This document shows, piece after piece, positions 34,116-44,500 of a stretch of DNA of 64,000 nt. Below the pieces are notes generated by a model. That model saw nothing but the letters and a program-made list of their open reading frames with translations. It was not told where the DNA came from and searched no databases. Each line of letters opens with the position of its first letter. Position 1 is the first letter of the stretch. Source of the stretch: DAOUJW01 sp034422115 (GTDB taxonomy: Bacteria > Chloroflexota > Dehalococcoidia > Lucifugimonadales > UBA2985); contig DAOUJW010000010.1 in NCBI GenBank assembly GCA_034422115.1, positions 23,842 to 87,841 on the forward strand, written 5' to 3'. The position numbers were made by a program, and so were the translations under genes.

Positions 34116-35816
34116 TCATAAAATATTGCCATATAGCATCAGAGTATTGTGCGCGCCGCGGCGCTTGTTTCTATTGGCCCCACGAAAAATGAGCATGTGG
34201 ATACCCAGTTGTCTGCAAAAGCTGCAATCGCAGGCTTTCCAAGGCTTATCCTCAAGTGTTCGACGGTACTTTACCCTCATTGATTCCGTCTCGCTTGACC
34301 TTGTCAAGTGGCGATCATATTCCAAGACGGCATCAAGTACTTCCTCAACCTTGCCTTCGCCGCTGTCATATCGAGCTAGGAGACTGAGCACTTCTTGCTC
34401 CTGAGATCGTAGCTTCTCAATTTCTCCGTTTGCGGCCTCCAACCGGATACGAGTTCGGCCGTCGCTGGTCATTGGGACACGTAATGCCGCGTACCAACTA
34501 CCATTAGTGCCAAGGTAGTTCTGATCAGATCGTAGCCAAGCCTTCCGGAAGTACGAGGCACTATCAAAGCTATCCACCTTCAATTGCCTAAAGAGCCCTT
34601 GCAATCTCGGTCGATAGATCCCAAATAGGTGTATCCAGGGACGCTCTTTGAGTTTGACGGCAGACTCCATAACGGCCTTAACAATACTCTCAATCTGTAC
34701 GTCCCTTAGCGGGACTAGTCCACCAATTGCCAGGTGACGATAACCCATGTCATAATAATCTTTTACGAATTGAGCATATTGCTCGGGGCTGAGACCTTGA
34801 ATAGTGCCAACCGGATTGAACTGTACTTTGCGTTGTTTCGCAGATTCTAGAAACTGCTGGGCATTCCTTCTGGTAATGTCTACCCTCTCTTGTCGCAGGC
34901 ATTCGGGTAAGGCTACCCTTTCGCCGTCTTGCAGGACACTCATTACTGGAATGTGGTCCACGGAAGCTCCAAAGTCAAAGCCATATGTTTCATACAAGGC
35001 TACGGCCTGATCAACAGTGATTGTGGGATTCTCCTCATTAACGTAACTGAACGCTCCACAGTCCCCAAACAAGTACTGATCTGTCGAAAGTCCAAAGTGA
35101 CCCCGCAGAGGCGGTGGCGATAGGGCGCCAACTTCGGTTCCTCTAAGTCGTTTTAAGGGACCCTTCTGGGTTCCCTGTTGCCCGAGACTGACTAGGATGC
35201 CGTCTGACATCTTGGGTTCCATTAGAACGGAACAATGCTTGTCTTCTCTTTCTAGTCTGGAAGGACCCGAAAAGGAATCTCCAGCGAAGTCAAAGGCCGG
35301 GTCAAGTAAGTCATCCCAGTCCGGAAGGAAGTAGCTGTATTTGCCGGTGCCACCCTCAACCTCGGCCTTCTTTCGTTGGGGCGATGGTGTGTGGGCTAGA
35401 AAAGTCTTAATGCTTTGAAGTTTCTCCCCTATTCCTCCGTTGAATACTTCTGGTCTGTGGTTGAGTACTTCCAAGGCAGGTTGAAGTGCCGTAAGGTATT
35501 GAACGCCAAGAGACAAATGCACGGAGCGGTGGGAGGTAGCCCATTCCGTTAAGAGTGCGGAACATTCAGGGGCCTTCGCTCTAGCAGTGGCCAAATCCAT
35601 CCTTCTATCATAGTGCTGGATTTCCTTGAGGATGCCAATTAGTCCATATTCGGCCGAAAGAACAGCTATAGATACATCCTCAGGCCACTGGTATTCGCGT
35701 AAGAATTTCCGTAGTACACGGTAAGCCGGTCCGTCGTATCGATCTAGGGCCGGTAGCAGTCCTTCAGACTCTCTCTTGCGGTCCGCACACCCCAGTACAA
35801 GCAGCCTCTTGTTCAA
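34116..35816 (-). CDS. dpdA: DpdA-type DNA 7-deazaguanine transglycosylase
   Basis: 566 residues. N-terminal ~130 residues (LLVLGCADRKRES, DGPAYRVLRKFL, VLSAEYGLI) match the DUF6884-type domain. From ~240 a tRNA-guanine transglycosylase-like barrel: FGDCGAFSY with D252, GASVDHIP with D287, FNPVGTIQGLS and IGGLVPL. The zinc motif is C529-x-C531-x2-C534-x21-H556, as in TGT. DpdA enzymes exchange guanine in DNA for preQ0. TTG start with GGGAGGT upstream. Downstream of the transporter gene on the same strand; convergent with queC. Confidence 0.88.
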   Translation of the reverse strand: MNKRLLVLGCADRKRESEGLLPALDRYDGPAYRVLRKFLREYQWPEDVSIAVLSAEYGLIGILKEIQHYDRRMDLATARAKAPECSALLTEWATSHRSVHLSLGVQYLTALQPALEVLNHRPEVFNGGIGEKLQSIKTFLAHTPSPQRKKAEVEGGTGKYSYFLPDWDDLLDPAFDFAGDSFSGPSRLEREDKHCSVLMEPKMSDGILVSLGQQGTQKGPLKRLRGTEVGALSPPPLRGHFGLSTDQYLFGDCGAFSYVNEENPTITVDQAVALYETYGFDFGASVDHIPVMSVLQDGERVALPECLRQERVDITRRNAQQFLESAKQRKVQFNPVGTIQGLSPEQYAQFVKDYYDMGYRHLAIGGLVPLRDVQIESIVKAVMESAVKLKERPWIHLFGIYRPRLQGLFRQLKVDSFDSASYFRKAWLRSDQNYLGTNGSWYAALRVPMTSDGRTRIRLEAANGEIEKLRSQEQEVLSLLARYDSGEGKVEEVLDAVLEYDRHLTRSSETESMRVKYRRTLEDKPWKACDCSFCRQLGIHMLIFRGANRNKRRGAHNTLMLYGNIL

Positions 35817-35921
35817 TCTATCCGACCTCCCTGCCTTTGAGATGTCCTAGTGTTCATACAAACAAGCTATCTTGGCTAAGAGCAGAGGGGACTATCGATA
35901 CAGGCCAGCACCAAAGTAACC

Positions 35922-36614
35922 TCATGAAGCCCTATTCGGTCCTAAAGTTTCGATATCGTGTCTCTGAGTTGCCCGGATAGCACCGACAAGCGCATACACA
36001 AAAGGGGTGTCCAGTACTGCTATGCACACCTTAACCACATATTGCGTTGCGATCATGTTCCAAAGTGTGGCCGTAGGAACGCTTCCGGCAAATGCAACCG
36101 ATATAAAGATTGCTGTGTCGATAGCTTGCGAAAGCACGGTTGAGCCATTGTTTCTCATCCACAAGTGGCGGTCCGTTGTAACACGGCGAAAGTGATGAAA
36201 CAAGAGCACATCGCTATGCTGGCTCACAAGGTAGGCAGCCATAGATCCCAATACAATTCGTGGTACAGACCCAAAGATAGAATCGTAGGCATCCTGGCCC
36301 TCCCAGTAGCTAGCAGGAGGCAGTATCCTGGCCACGTAAATCAGCAACACCATAACTACACTCAATCCGAACCCGTACCACACTACCCGTGATGCAATTC
36401 TTCGGCCGTACAATTCGGAAATGGTATCTGTTATGAGAAAGGTGAAAGGGTAGGCAATGACTCCGGCGGGTAGGGTCCACCCGCCTATTGAGACTAGCTT
36501 GACTGCTACTATGTTTGCGACAACAAGCAAGGTGACAAAGGTCATCGCAAGCAGTACCAATGGCATACGAAATCTCCCAAATGCCGCATAGAGTGACAGA
36601 GGCGATGGAAGCAT
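35922..36614 (-). CDS. yhhQ: YhhQ-type queuosine precursor transporter
   Basis: 230 residues, about six membrane segments (starting LVLLAMTFVTLLVVANIVAVK). Typical VUT/YhhQ blocks: AGVIAYPFTFLITDTISELYG, SQHSDVLLFH and STVLSQAIDTAIFI. The family imports preQ0/preQ1 or queuine. First gene of a yhhQ-dpdA pair. Together with QueC it gives two routes to the 7-deazaguanine base: synthesis and uptake. Confidence 0.9.
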   Translation of the reverse strand: MLPSPLSLYAAFGRFRMPLVLLAMTFVTLLVVANIVAVKLVSIGGWTLPAGVIAYPFTFLITDTISELYGRRIASRVVWYGFGLSVVMVLLIYVARILPPASYWEGQDAYDSIFGSVPRIVLGSMAAYLVSQHSDVLLFHHFRRVTTDRHLWMRNNGSTVLSQAIDTAIFISVAFAGSVPTATLWNMIATQYVVKVCIAVLDTPFVYALVGAIRATQRHDIETLGPNRAS

Positions 36615-36670
36615 GCCTAGAGCATCGATTCAAGTGGATAACTTACCAGTCTTGACACGATCCAAGTGCG

Positions 36671-36687
36671 ACCATTTTAACATATGT
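36671..36687. promoter_or_regulatory. 17-base motif shared with the hsdM upstream region
   Basis: ACCATTTTAACATATGT is identical to 53239-53255, upstream of hsdM. Here it lies 57 bases upstream of yhhQ, in the divergent gap with the helicase gene. Read on the minus strand it contains TAAAAT, a possible -10. Confidence 0.45.
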
Positions 36688-36849
36688 GGCAAGAGTGCTT
36701 CCATAGTTGAAGACTTGGAGCTGTTTAATGTATGCTTCCACTGACACTAGGTTCAGGTTATCTGCTTCTCAGATGTCCTTGCTGAAACAGTATGCACTAG
36801 GACACGTGGAGACATATCCGATTTATGACAATAACTGCTGGGGCATGTT

Positions 36850-39105
36850 TTGAATACTACCGAGTTGATTGACACAGTTTTTCCTCCAGGTTCTCCGGAA
36901 CAATTAACTCCAGATCAAAAAGATATCTTGCGCCACAAAGAAGGACCAGCTTGGGTGCTAGCTGGTCCCGGGTCAGGGAAGACTCAGATGCTGGCCCTCT
37001 TGGTTCTTCGATTGCTGTACGTTAGTGGCGACTCAGTTCAAGAAGAGAGGGTGTCCCCAGAGTCTGTCTTCGTCACAACCTTCACCAAGAAGGCTGCCCG
37101 CAATCTACAAGATAGAATATACCTCTACAGGTCAAGGCTGGTGTCACGGTATCCAGAGCTAGAGGATATAGACGTCTCCAAATTGCGAATAGGCACGCTA
37201 CATGGTCTTTGCAATGACGTTCTGCAAGAATTTCGTTCGCCGAATTACCGGAACGTAAGGCTCATGGATGATTTTGAGCAATCTCTATTTGTCAGGGAAC
37301 ACCTTAGTCTGATCAAGCAGCCAGATTCCCAAATCGAAATAGCCTTTTGGAGTAAATTTGAGTGGATGTTCAAGCCGTATCAGTGGTCGTCCGCTAGTCC
37401 TTACCCCCCGAATCGTTGGCTGAGTACAGGCGCAATGGTAATCTTACTGAACCGACTTGCAGATGACCGTATTTCGACAACCCAATTGCGATCTGTAGAC
37501 CGTCAGTTGGCCGTTCTGGCAGATCTTTACGATGAATACGTTGGCCTTCTTCAAGCCAATTTTAGATGTGACTTTGCTCAACTTCAGGTGAGGTTCCTTG
37601 ACTTCTTACGGAGCCCGATTGGCGAGTCCTTCCGAGATGGGGTAGGCACAGCCTCTAGCCAAGGCATAAAGTGGGTACTTGTTGATGAGTATCAAGATAC
37701 AAATCCTGTACAAGAGGAAATCTACTTCGAACTCGCAAAGTCGTGCAAAAACCTAGTGGTAGTTGGCGATGATGACCAGGCTATGTACCGGTTTCGAGGT
37801 GCGTCTGTCGAGTGTATGGTCACCTTTGATCATGCTTGTCAGGTTTTTCTTAGTACTCCGAACGGGAGTGTATCGCGTTACAATCTAGTTGACAATTTTC
37901 GTTCACATCCTTCTATCGTTGAGTTTTGCAACAACTACATCTCCGACTTCAATGTCATGAATTCTCCTGACGCTAGAGCACCAAAGCCCGCTATCCAGCC
38001 CCAACGGCCAAATGATACTCGATACCCGGCGGTTGTTAGGTTAGAGGGCAGATCTCAGGCAGAACTTGGAGGAAAGTTCGCCGATCAAGTTGAGTCGCTC
38101 TTAAATGACCACGTGATAAATGACTTGAGCGAGTGCTGTCTGCTTTTGAAGAGTACGAGAGAATCCCCACAAAATGCTGGAATCTACGTCGATGCTTTAC
38201 AGAGCCGGGGAATTCCCGTTTACAATCCTCGCAACAAAGCCTTTGCGGAACAGGAGGAAGTACAGGGTCTGCTGGGTACAATGTTGGCTGTATTTGATCC
38301 CGACCGTCGAATCGCTCTGGATCCTTCCAATCGGGGGGTTCCGAGAGGAGAGAGTTCAGTTAGGGAGGTTTTTGACCGACTTGCCGCCTCGAATACTGAA
38401 CTTCGAGACTACGTCAACCGGGCGAGGGCGAGCATTCAAGCCAACACCGGCAAATATCTTGATCCGAGCCTACAGGAACTCGTCTACTATTTGATTAGTG
38501 TGGAACCATTCAGTTCTTGGCAGGAAGACCCTGTTCGAAGGGTTCGATTGGGAAAACTGACTTCCCTCTTGGAAGCCTACAGCTCCATGCCTGTCTTGGA
38601 TCCTACTACTGGCGTTGCCAGAGAAAATGTAACCCGGGGGAGGATGCGAGCGTCGTCGTCGCATCCAGGAGAGATCCAAGAGGAATGGCTGAGAGCATTC
38701 TATCACCTGTTCCTGGGACGTGTGTTGGAATCCGGATTCGACGATGAAGAAGACGAGGACATAATCGTACCGCCGAGAATGTTCCCGGTTATGACTATTC
38801 ACCAAGCTAAGGGGTTACAATTCCCTATCGTCTTCGTAGGGGGTCTTCTAGAAAACGCCCAAGTGGGACCCAGCCATCGTCTAGAATCTCTATTTTCTTC
38901 TCATACACTTAACCCCGCACGAGGAACGAACGTATTGCCAGATGATGAGAGGGCCGAAATGGATCTAGTTCGGCAGTACTATGTCGCCTACTCAAGGGCC
39001 CAGTACGCCCTAATTCTGTTGGGACTTCAGTCCCACTTCCGTCAGCAAAGAGTTCCTCTCGGAGCATCAAAATTGTGGGCTAGACGGCGCTTAAGTCCCC
39101 TCTAA
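36850..39105 (+). CDS. UvrD/AddA-like SF1 helicase
   Basis: 751 residues. Walker A AGPGSGKTQM (38-47), motif Ia TTFTKKAARNLQDR, GTLHGLC, motif II VDEYQDTNPVQ, motif III GDDDQAMYRFRGA, QAKGLQFPIVFV and YVAYSRAQ (motifs V/VI). Translocates on single-stranded DNA 3'-5'. TTG start 36850. A Cas4/AddB-like nuclease gene follows after 20 bases, so the pair probably forms an AddAB-like helicase-nuclease. Divergent from yhhQ-dpdA; the context suggests it acts on DNA lacking, or carrying, 7-deazaguanine. Confidence 0.92.
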   Translation: MNTTELIDTVFPPGSPEQLTPDQKDILRHKEGPAWVLAGPGSGKTQMLALLVLRLLYVSGDSVQEERVSPESVFVTTFTKKAARNLQDRIYLYRSRLVSRYPELEDIDVSKLRIGTLHGLCNDVLQEFRSPNYRNVRLMDDFEQSLFVREHLSLIKQPDSQIEIAFWSKFEWMFKPYQWSSASPYPPNRWLSTGAMVILLNRLADDRISTTQLRSVDRQLAVLADLYDEYVGLLQANFRCDFAQLQVRFLDFLRSPIGESFRDGVGTASSQGIKWVLVDEYQDTNPVQEEIYFELAKSCKNLVVVGDDDQAMYRFRGASVECMVTFDHACQVFLSTPNGSVSRYNLVDNFRSHPSIVEFCNNYISDFNVMNSPDARAPKPAIQPQRPNDTRYPAVVRLEGRSQAELGGKFADQVESLLNDHVINDLSECCLLLKSTRESPQNAGIYVDALQSRGIPVYNPRNKAFAEQEEVQGLLGTMLAVFDPDRRIALDPSNRGVPRGESSVREVFDRLAASNTELRDYVNRARASIQANTGKYLDPSLQELVYYLISVEPFSSWQEDPVRRVRLGKLTSLLEAYSSMPVLDPTTGVARENVTRGRMRASSSHPGEIQEEWLRAFYHLFLGRVLESGFDDEEDEDIIVPPRMFPVMTIHQAKGLQFPIVFVGGLLENAQVGPSHRLESLFSSHTLNPARGTNVLPDDERAEMDLVRQYYVAYSRAQYALILLGLQSHFRQQRVPLGASKLWARRRLSPL

Positions 39106-39125
39106 ATTACGCGATAGGTATTCGA

Positions 39126-40076
39126 ATGGCAAATCAGCAGATATTCCCCTCTGGACTTGTACCACCGGAGCCCCCACAGGTGCTGCGTCCAAGGTTTAGT
39201 TTGACGTCCGATATTCTGAGCTTCAGGAAATGTCAACGCCAGTACGGCTACTTCGGAACCGATGGATTCGTTCCTGCTCAGGCGGTACAGATCTTTTTCG
39301 GGCAGATCATTCATCAGGTATTGGATCGTTGCCATCGACATTACTCTGGCCTTTTTGGCCATACCGTCGGCTCTATTCCCACTGACAATGATGTCGAGCA
39401 GTACTTTGACGAGGTCGATAAAGCCTTGCGTGCTCAAGGAATCAGGCCCGCCTCGCCAAGCGTAACAAGGCAGGCCAAACAGGTCTTGAAGACTTTCAAC
39501 AACTTGGAGGGCCCCAGTCTTTACCCAAGAGTAATTGACACAGAATACCGTCTAGAATCCGACAGGAAGGACTTTATTCTCCGTGGTGTAGTAGATGTAC
39601 TTGCCACTGACGAGGAAGGTAACCCTGAGATTTGGGACTACAAGGGTACCAATACTCCCGACCTGTCATCAAGCGAATTCCGTGATTATGAATGGCAAAT
39701 GAGTGTCTACGCTGAACTCTATAGGGTAAAGTCTGGACATTACCCTGCTCGGGCGGTGCTATATTTTCTTAATGAACTCAGACATGAAGAAGGAGACCCA
39801 CCGATCGTAACGCGGCCCATTCCAGCTATCCGAGAAGTGGATTTCATGAGGGACGGCATAGAAACAGATGGAACTCCTACGCTGGTCAAGAAGGGTCTAG
39901 AAGCCTTCGACTTGACTGCCACTGAAATCATTTCGAGGAAACAGACAAGGGTATGGGATGCCCCTACTGGGAATGACATTCCAGATGCAAGAACCTGTGA
40001 TATTTGCGATATCAGATGGAATTGCAGTTCGCATCCTGCCGACAAGTATAAAGTTAGATTGCCATTTAGTCCTTAG
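39126..40076 (+). CDS. Cas4/RecB-like PD-(D/E)XK nuclease with Fe-S cluster
   Basis: 316 residues. C36 in LSFRKCQRQY and C291, C294, C300 (CDICDIRWNC) would hold a 4Fe-4S cluster as in Cas4 and AddB. H63, D157 (GVVDV) and D171-x-K173 (WDYKG) form the RecB-type active site, with QMSVYAELY as the following QxxxY motif. All key residues are present. Functions with the upstream helicase. No cas genes or repeats nearby, so a CRISPR role is unlikely. Confidence 0.9.
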   Translation: MANQQIFPSGLVPPEPPQVLRPRFSLTSDILSFRKCQRQYGYFGTDGFVPAQAVQIFFGQIIHQVLDRCHRHYSGLFGHTVGSIPTDNDVEQYFDEVDKALRAQGIRPASPSVTRQAKQVLKTFNNLEGPSLYPRVIDTEYRLESDRKDFILRGVVDVLATDEEGNPEIWDYKGTNTPDLSSSEFRDYEWQMSVYAELYRVKSGHYPARAVLYFLNELRHEEGDPPIVTRPIPAIREVDFMRDGIETDGTPTLVKKGLEAFDLTATEIISRKQTRVWDAPTGNDIPDARTCDICDIRWNCSSHPADKYKVRLPFSP

Positions 40077-40442
40077 TGACAACTATGGACTTCAAGGTAC
40101 GAGCGGACGTATCAATAGAACATCGTTGAATCGGTCAGATATTGTTCCCGGCAAGACTGCTGAGTGAGAGAATTCTCCTACTGGAAACCAGTTTGAATTG
40201 TGAGGTCAGACGAGAGAGGCAGTAGATTGTGCCAAGGATCATTTGGGTTAGAGCGAGCGTAAGGAATCCTATAACGCCTATGGTAGTCTTGACACAGCGG
40301 AATTGATCACACAATTGGGTATTGATTCGGTGCTTCAACCAAAATCCTCAACCTGTAAGGGAACCAGTGCAATAAAGTTGTCTAGAGGGCCTCGTGAAGA
40401 CTTGAAACCTGTCGCAAGCCATGTCACAAGTGTGTCGCAAGA
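40077..40442. other. Intergenic stretch without recognised feature
   Basis: AT-richer spacer between the nuclease gene and the Fic remnant. A short minus-strand frame (40135-40338) has one hydrophobic stretch but no ribosome site or family likeness, so I see no supported gene here. Confidence 0.5.
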
Positions 40443-40935
40443 CTAGGTCACTCCGCTCGCGAGCACGTATTCCAGCCGGCTTGTGCTTCCCTGGCGGAGT
40501 AGCAGGCCCTTCTCCGTAAGAACCCTGATGTCTCTCTGAAGTGTGCGGCGCGATGTCTCAGGCCAGGTTCTTGAAATTCGTCAATCGTAAGCTTGCATGC
40601 TCTAGTATATGCCCAAGGGCGATTGCTTGTCTCCCCGTCAGACCAAAGCGCCTAGCAAGTGTATCCCTCCGAATCGCTACCTCGTCTCTTCTCTTTACCT
40701 CGTGAAGTTGCGCCGCAAGCCCAATCGCGAAGCGATCGGTCCAGTCGGTCATATCCAAATCCGTCTGCCTAACGTTCTGTTGAGCCTGAAGAAAGGCTGA
40801 GCGGTCTCTGCCGTAGTCCTTGCTGACGGCGAAGGGCCTCTTTAAGTCATAGCCGGCGCGGTCGAGGTGTAAGCGACCGTCCCACGCCAACCAGTGAGAC
40901 GACTGTAGAGCTTTGGCCAGAGGCGACCATACCAC
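40443..40935 (-). pseudogene. Fic-family protein remnant (C-terminal part, frameshifted)
   Basis: The frame 40558-40935 reads TDLDMTDWTDRF and RRDTLARRFGLTGRQAIALGHILEH, as in the C-terminal part of Fic AMPylase-family proteins. After a break near 40556 the other frame continues with the expected winged-helix end (TSRRTLQRDIRVLTEKGLL) to TAG at 40443. The catalytic HPFxxGNG region is absent. A decayed end of a Fic gene beside the restriction locus. Confidence 0.7.
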
Positions 40936-41055
40936 GCAACTTCATAAGAAGTATAATGAGAGATGTGTTGGGATTAACGATACTTCTGACGGGAGCTAAG
41001 GAAGAGCATCGCAAGGCTCCGCCCCCGCGGGAATACCCGCACGAATTCTGAAGAG

Positions 41056-41328
41056 TTGTGCTGGAGGTGCCGCTTTATCTTGTCCGAGGGAATATTCCTG
41101 CTAGTAGTATCTGCATTGTGCGTTGTAGTTGGAACTTGGCTAATTGGAGAACTCTCTCCCCAATTAAGGAGAAGTAACCTAAACAAATATGACCTACTGC
41201 AACTGTCAGCCATGAAGCATAATCTCCAGAGAACGGCGGTAAGGTGGCTCTCTGGTCTAGCAGCGTCGGTCGTGGGTGCATACAAAATGAGGGATGTTGT
41301 AGACCTTATTATCGAAGCAATGAGGTAG
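41056..41328 (+). CDS. Possible small membrane protein
   Basis: 90 residues with a convincing membrane segment (GIFLLVVSALCVVVGTWLIG). GGAGG at 41063 suggests a start at TTG 41080 rather than 41056. No family recognised, and composition alone cannot prove that it is expressed. The 228 bases that follow, up to hsdR, contain nothing I can name. Confidence 0.35.
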   Translation: MCWRCRFILSEGIFLLVVSALCVVVGTWLIGELSPQLRRSNLNKYDLLQLSAMKHNLQRTAVRWLSGLAASVVGAYKMRDVVDLIIEAMR

Positions 41329-41556
41329 TCTCAGGTAGAGATATTGCTTCATCATGCCGAATCGTGACTTCTTTCCAGAACCACATCTGACGCATAGGAA
41401 AAATTCCAAGCTGGATTCGCCCAATTGACCAGCTACCTCTGTGACTGTACGTTCCTGATTTTGAATGATGTGACAATTTGACGATCTGGATCAGAGAGGA
41501 AGAGTTTCCGCCGGGGCTTCTGTCTGGTGTTGATTGTAACTTGACTTATTGGCGCG

Positions 41557-44500
41557 TCACTCGATGGCCCAACCCTCAGACAGCACCTCAGCTTGCTCCA
41601 GCACAGTGAGTGTGGCTTTCTCCTGCTTGTCCGGTGGGTAGCCGTGCTTTCGCAGGATGCGGCGGACCAGCACGCGGAGTTGCGCCCTTACGTTCTCCCT
41701 CATAGTCCAGTCTATTGTGACGTTCCGGCGGACGGTATCCACCAACTCCCGCGCTATGTTTTGCAGCGCCTCATCTCCCATGACCTGTACTGCGCTGTCA
41801 TTGGTCTCAAGAGCGTCGTAGAAGGCCAGTTCGTCCTCGGTCAGCCCCAGGCGCTCGCCCCGTGCGTTGGCCTCTCGCATGTCACCGGCAAGCTGTATCA
41901 ACTCCTCAATGACCTGGGCCGCCTCTATTGCCCGGTTCTGGTAACGCCGAAGGGTCTGCTCCAGCATCTCGGCGAAGGAGCGGGCCTGCACCACGTTCTT
42001 TCGCCGCCTCGCGGACACCTCGCCCCTGAGCAGCTTCTGGAGAAGCTCCACGGCCAGGTTGCGGTGTCTCATCCCTCGAACCTCTGCCAGGAACTCGTCC
42101 GACAGCACTGAGATGTCAGGCTTGTCCAGGCCGGCCGCCGCGAAGATGTCCATCACACCCTCTGAGGCCACAGCCCGCGAGATGATCTGGCGCACCGCCA
42201 GGTCCAGGTCCTCCTCCGGGCGGGTCTCTCCCTCCGCACGCTTGGACAGCGCCGAGCGCACTGCCTGGAAGAAGCCGACGTCGTCGCGTATGCGGAGAGC
42301 TTCCTCGTGAGGGACCGCTAAAGCGAAGGCCTGCGACAGCTCCAGCACGGCCTGGAGACACCGCTCCTTGCCGTTCTCCTGGGCCAGGACGTGCTCTTGA
42401 GCCGCCGGCAGCAGCCCCAATCGCTCCTGCGGCGAGCCGGTCGTCCAGTGAGACCAGTCGAAGCCGTGGAACAGGGTGCAACACACGTCGTACTTCTCCA
42501 GCATCACAGCGACCGCTTCGTCCTGCTGGATAGCCGTTTGCCCCTTGCCCCCGCTCTCCGTGTATGCGGACAGGGCCTGTCTGAGCTCGTGAGCCAGCCC
42601 CAGGTAGTCCACCACCAGACCGCCGGGCTTGTCCCTGAACACCCGGTTCACCCTTGCTATGGCCTGCATCAGCCCGTGGCCCCGCATGGGCTTGTCCACG
42701 TACATGGTGTGGAGGCTGGGGGCGTCGAAGCCGGTCAGCCACATGTCCCTCACCAGCACAACCCTCAGCGAATCGTCCGGGTCCCGGAACCTCTGGGCCA
42801 GTGCCTCTCTGCGAGCCTTGTTCCTTATGTGAGGCTGCCACTCCAAGGGGTCCGATGCCGAGCCTGTCATCACAACCTTGATTGCTCCACCGGCGTCGTC
42901 ATCGTCATGCCAGCCGGGGCGCAGGCGCACTAGCTCCCGGTAGAGGTCGATGCAGATGCGGCGGCTCATGCACACCACCATCGCCTTGCCGTCGATGGCC
43001 TCCAGTCGCTGCTCCAGGTGGGCCACGATATCCTCGGCTATCTGCTTCACCCGCTTGTCCGCGCCTACCACGGCCTCCAGCTGCGCCCACTTCGTCTTGA
43101 GTCGCTCCCTGCGCTCGATCTCCTCTCCCTCCGTGGCCTCCTCAAAGTCCGGGTCTATGTTGGGCTTCTCGTCCTGGTCCAGGGCCAGCCTTGCCAGGCG
43201 GCTCTCGTAGTAGATTGGCACGGTGGCCCCGTCCTCAACGGAGCGCTGGATGTCATAGATGCTGATGTAGTCCCCAAACACGGCGCGGGTGTTCGCGTCC
43301 TGAAGCTCGATAGGCGTGCCCGTGAAGCCGACGAAGGAGGCGTTTGGCAGGGCGTCCCTCATGTGGCGGGCGTAGCCGTCGATGAAGTCGTACTGGCTGC
43401 GATGGGCCTCGTCCGCTATGACCACGATATTCCGTCGCTTCGACAGGGTGGGGTGTGTATCGCCCTGGGTCTCCGGGAAGAACTTCTGGATGGTGGTGAA
43501 GACCACGCCGCCGACGTTCACCGAGAGTTTGCTTCGCAGGTCGGCGCGGCTCTCAGTCTGGGTTGGAGTCTGGCGCAGCAGGTCATGGCATCGGGAGAAG
43601 GTGCCGAATAGCTGGTCGTCTAGGTCGTTGCGGTCAGTGAGGACCACGATGGTGGGGTTCTCCATTGCCTGCTCCCGCACGATGGCTCCGGCGTAGAAGG
43701 CCATAGTGAGGCTCTTGCCGGAGCCCTGGGTGTGCCACACGACGCCAATTCGCCTGTCCCCCGGCGCGCCGCCGGGCTTCCTGCCCGCCTCGTATCGCCA
43801 GCCAACCTCGGCAAACCTTGAGGGGCCGCGTTGCAGCTCCGCAGCCCGCAGCGTCTCCTCCACGGCCACCCGCACGGCGTGGAACTGGTGATAGCCCGAC
43901 ATCTTCTTGACCAGCGCGCCGCTGCCGTCGTCCTCAAAGACGGTGAAGTCGCGGAGCAGCGATAGGAAGCGGCCCGGCTCAAAGACGCCCTCCAGCATCA
44001 CCTGGAGCTCCGTCATGCGCGGGTCCGCCAGGGTTTCGCCCGATACTGTGCGCCAGGGCTTGAACCACTCCCGCCCTGCGGTGAGGGAGCCAATGCGCGC
44101 CTGCGTCCCGTCGGAGACCACCAGCGCCTCGTTCATGGAGAACAGGGTGGGCAGGTCCGCCTTGTAGGTCTGAAGCTGCTGCCACGCCATCCAGATGGTG
44201 GCGTCCTCGTCCGCGGGGTTCTTCAGCTCGATTACCGCCAAGGGCAGGCCGTTGACGAACAGCACGACGTCCGCTCTGCGATTGTTGCCGTTTTCAACGA
44301 CGATGAGCTGGTTGACCGCAAGCCAGCTGTTGTTGGCGGGGGTGTCGAAGTCCAACACCCGGACGTGGTCGCCGCGCACCCTGCCCTCCGACTCGCGGTA
44401 CTCCACCTCCACGCCGTTGACCAGCATCCGGTGGAATGCGCGGTTGCGGGCCTCCAGGGTCGAACCCTCCGGGCGGGTCAGCCTGCGAAGGGCGTCCTCC

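Noticed and set aside
39126..40076. Cas4-like nuclease as evidence for a CRISPR system
   Set aside because: No cas1/cas2, effector or repeat array in the window; the gene pairs with a UvrD-like helicase as in AddAB-type systems.
40135..40338. Minus-strand 67-codon frame with a hydrophobic segment
   Set aside because: No ribosome site, no family likeness and AT-rich composition, which alone gives hydrophobic codons.
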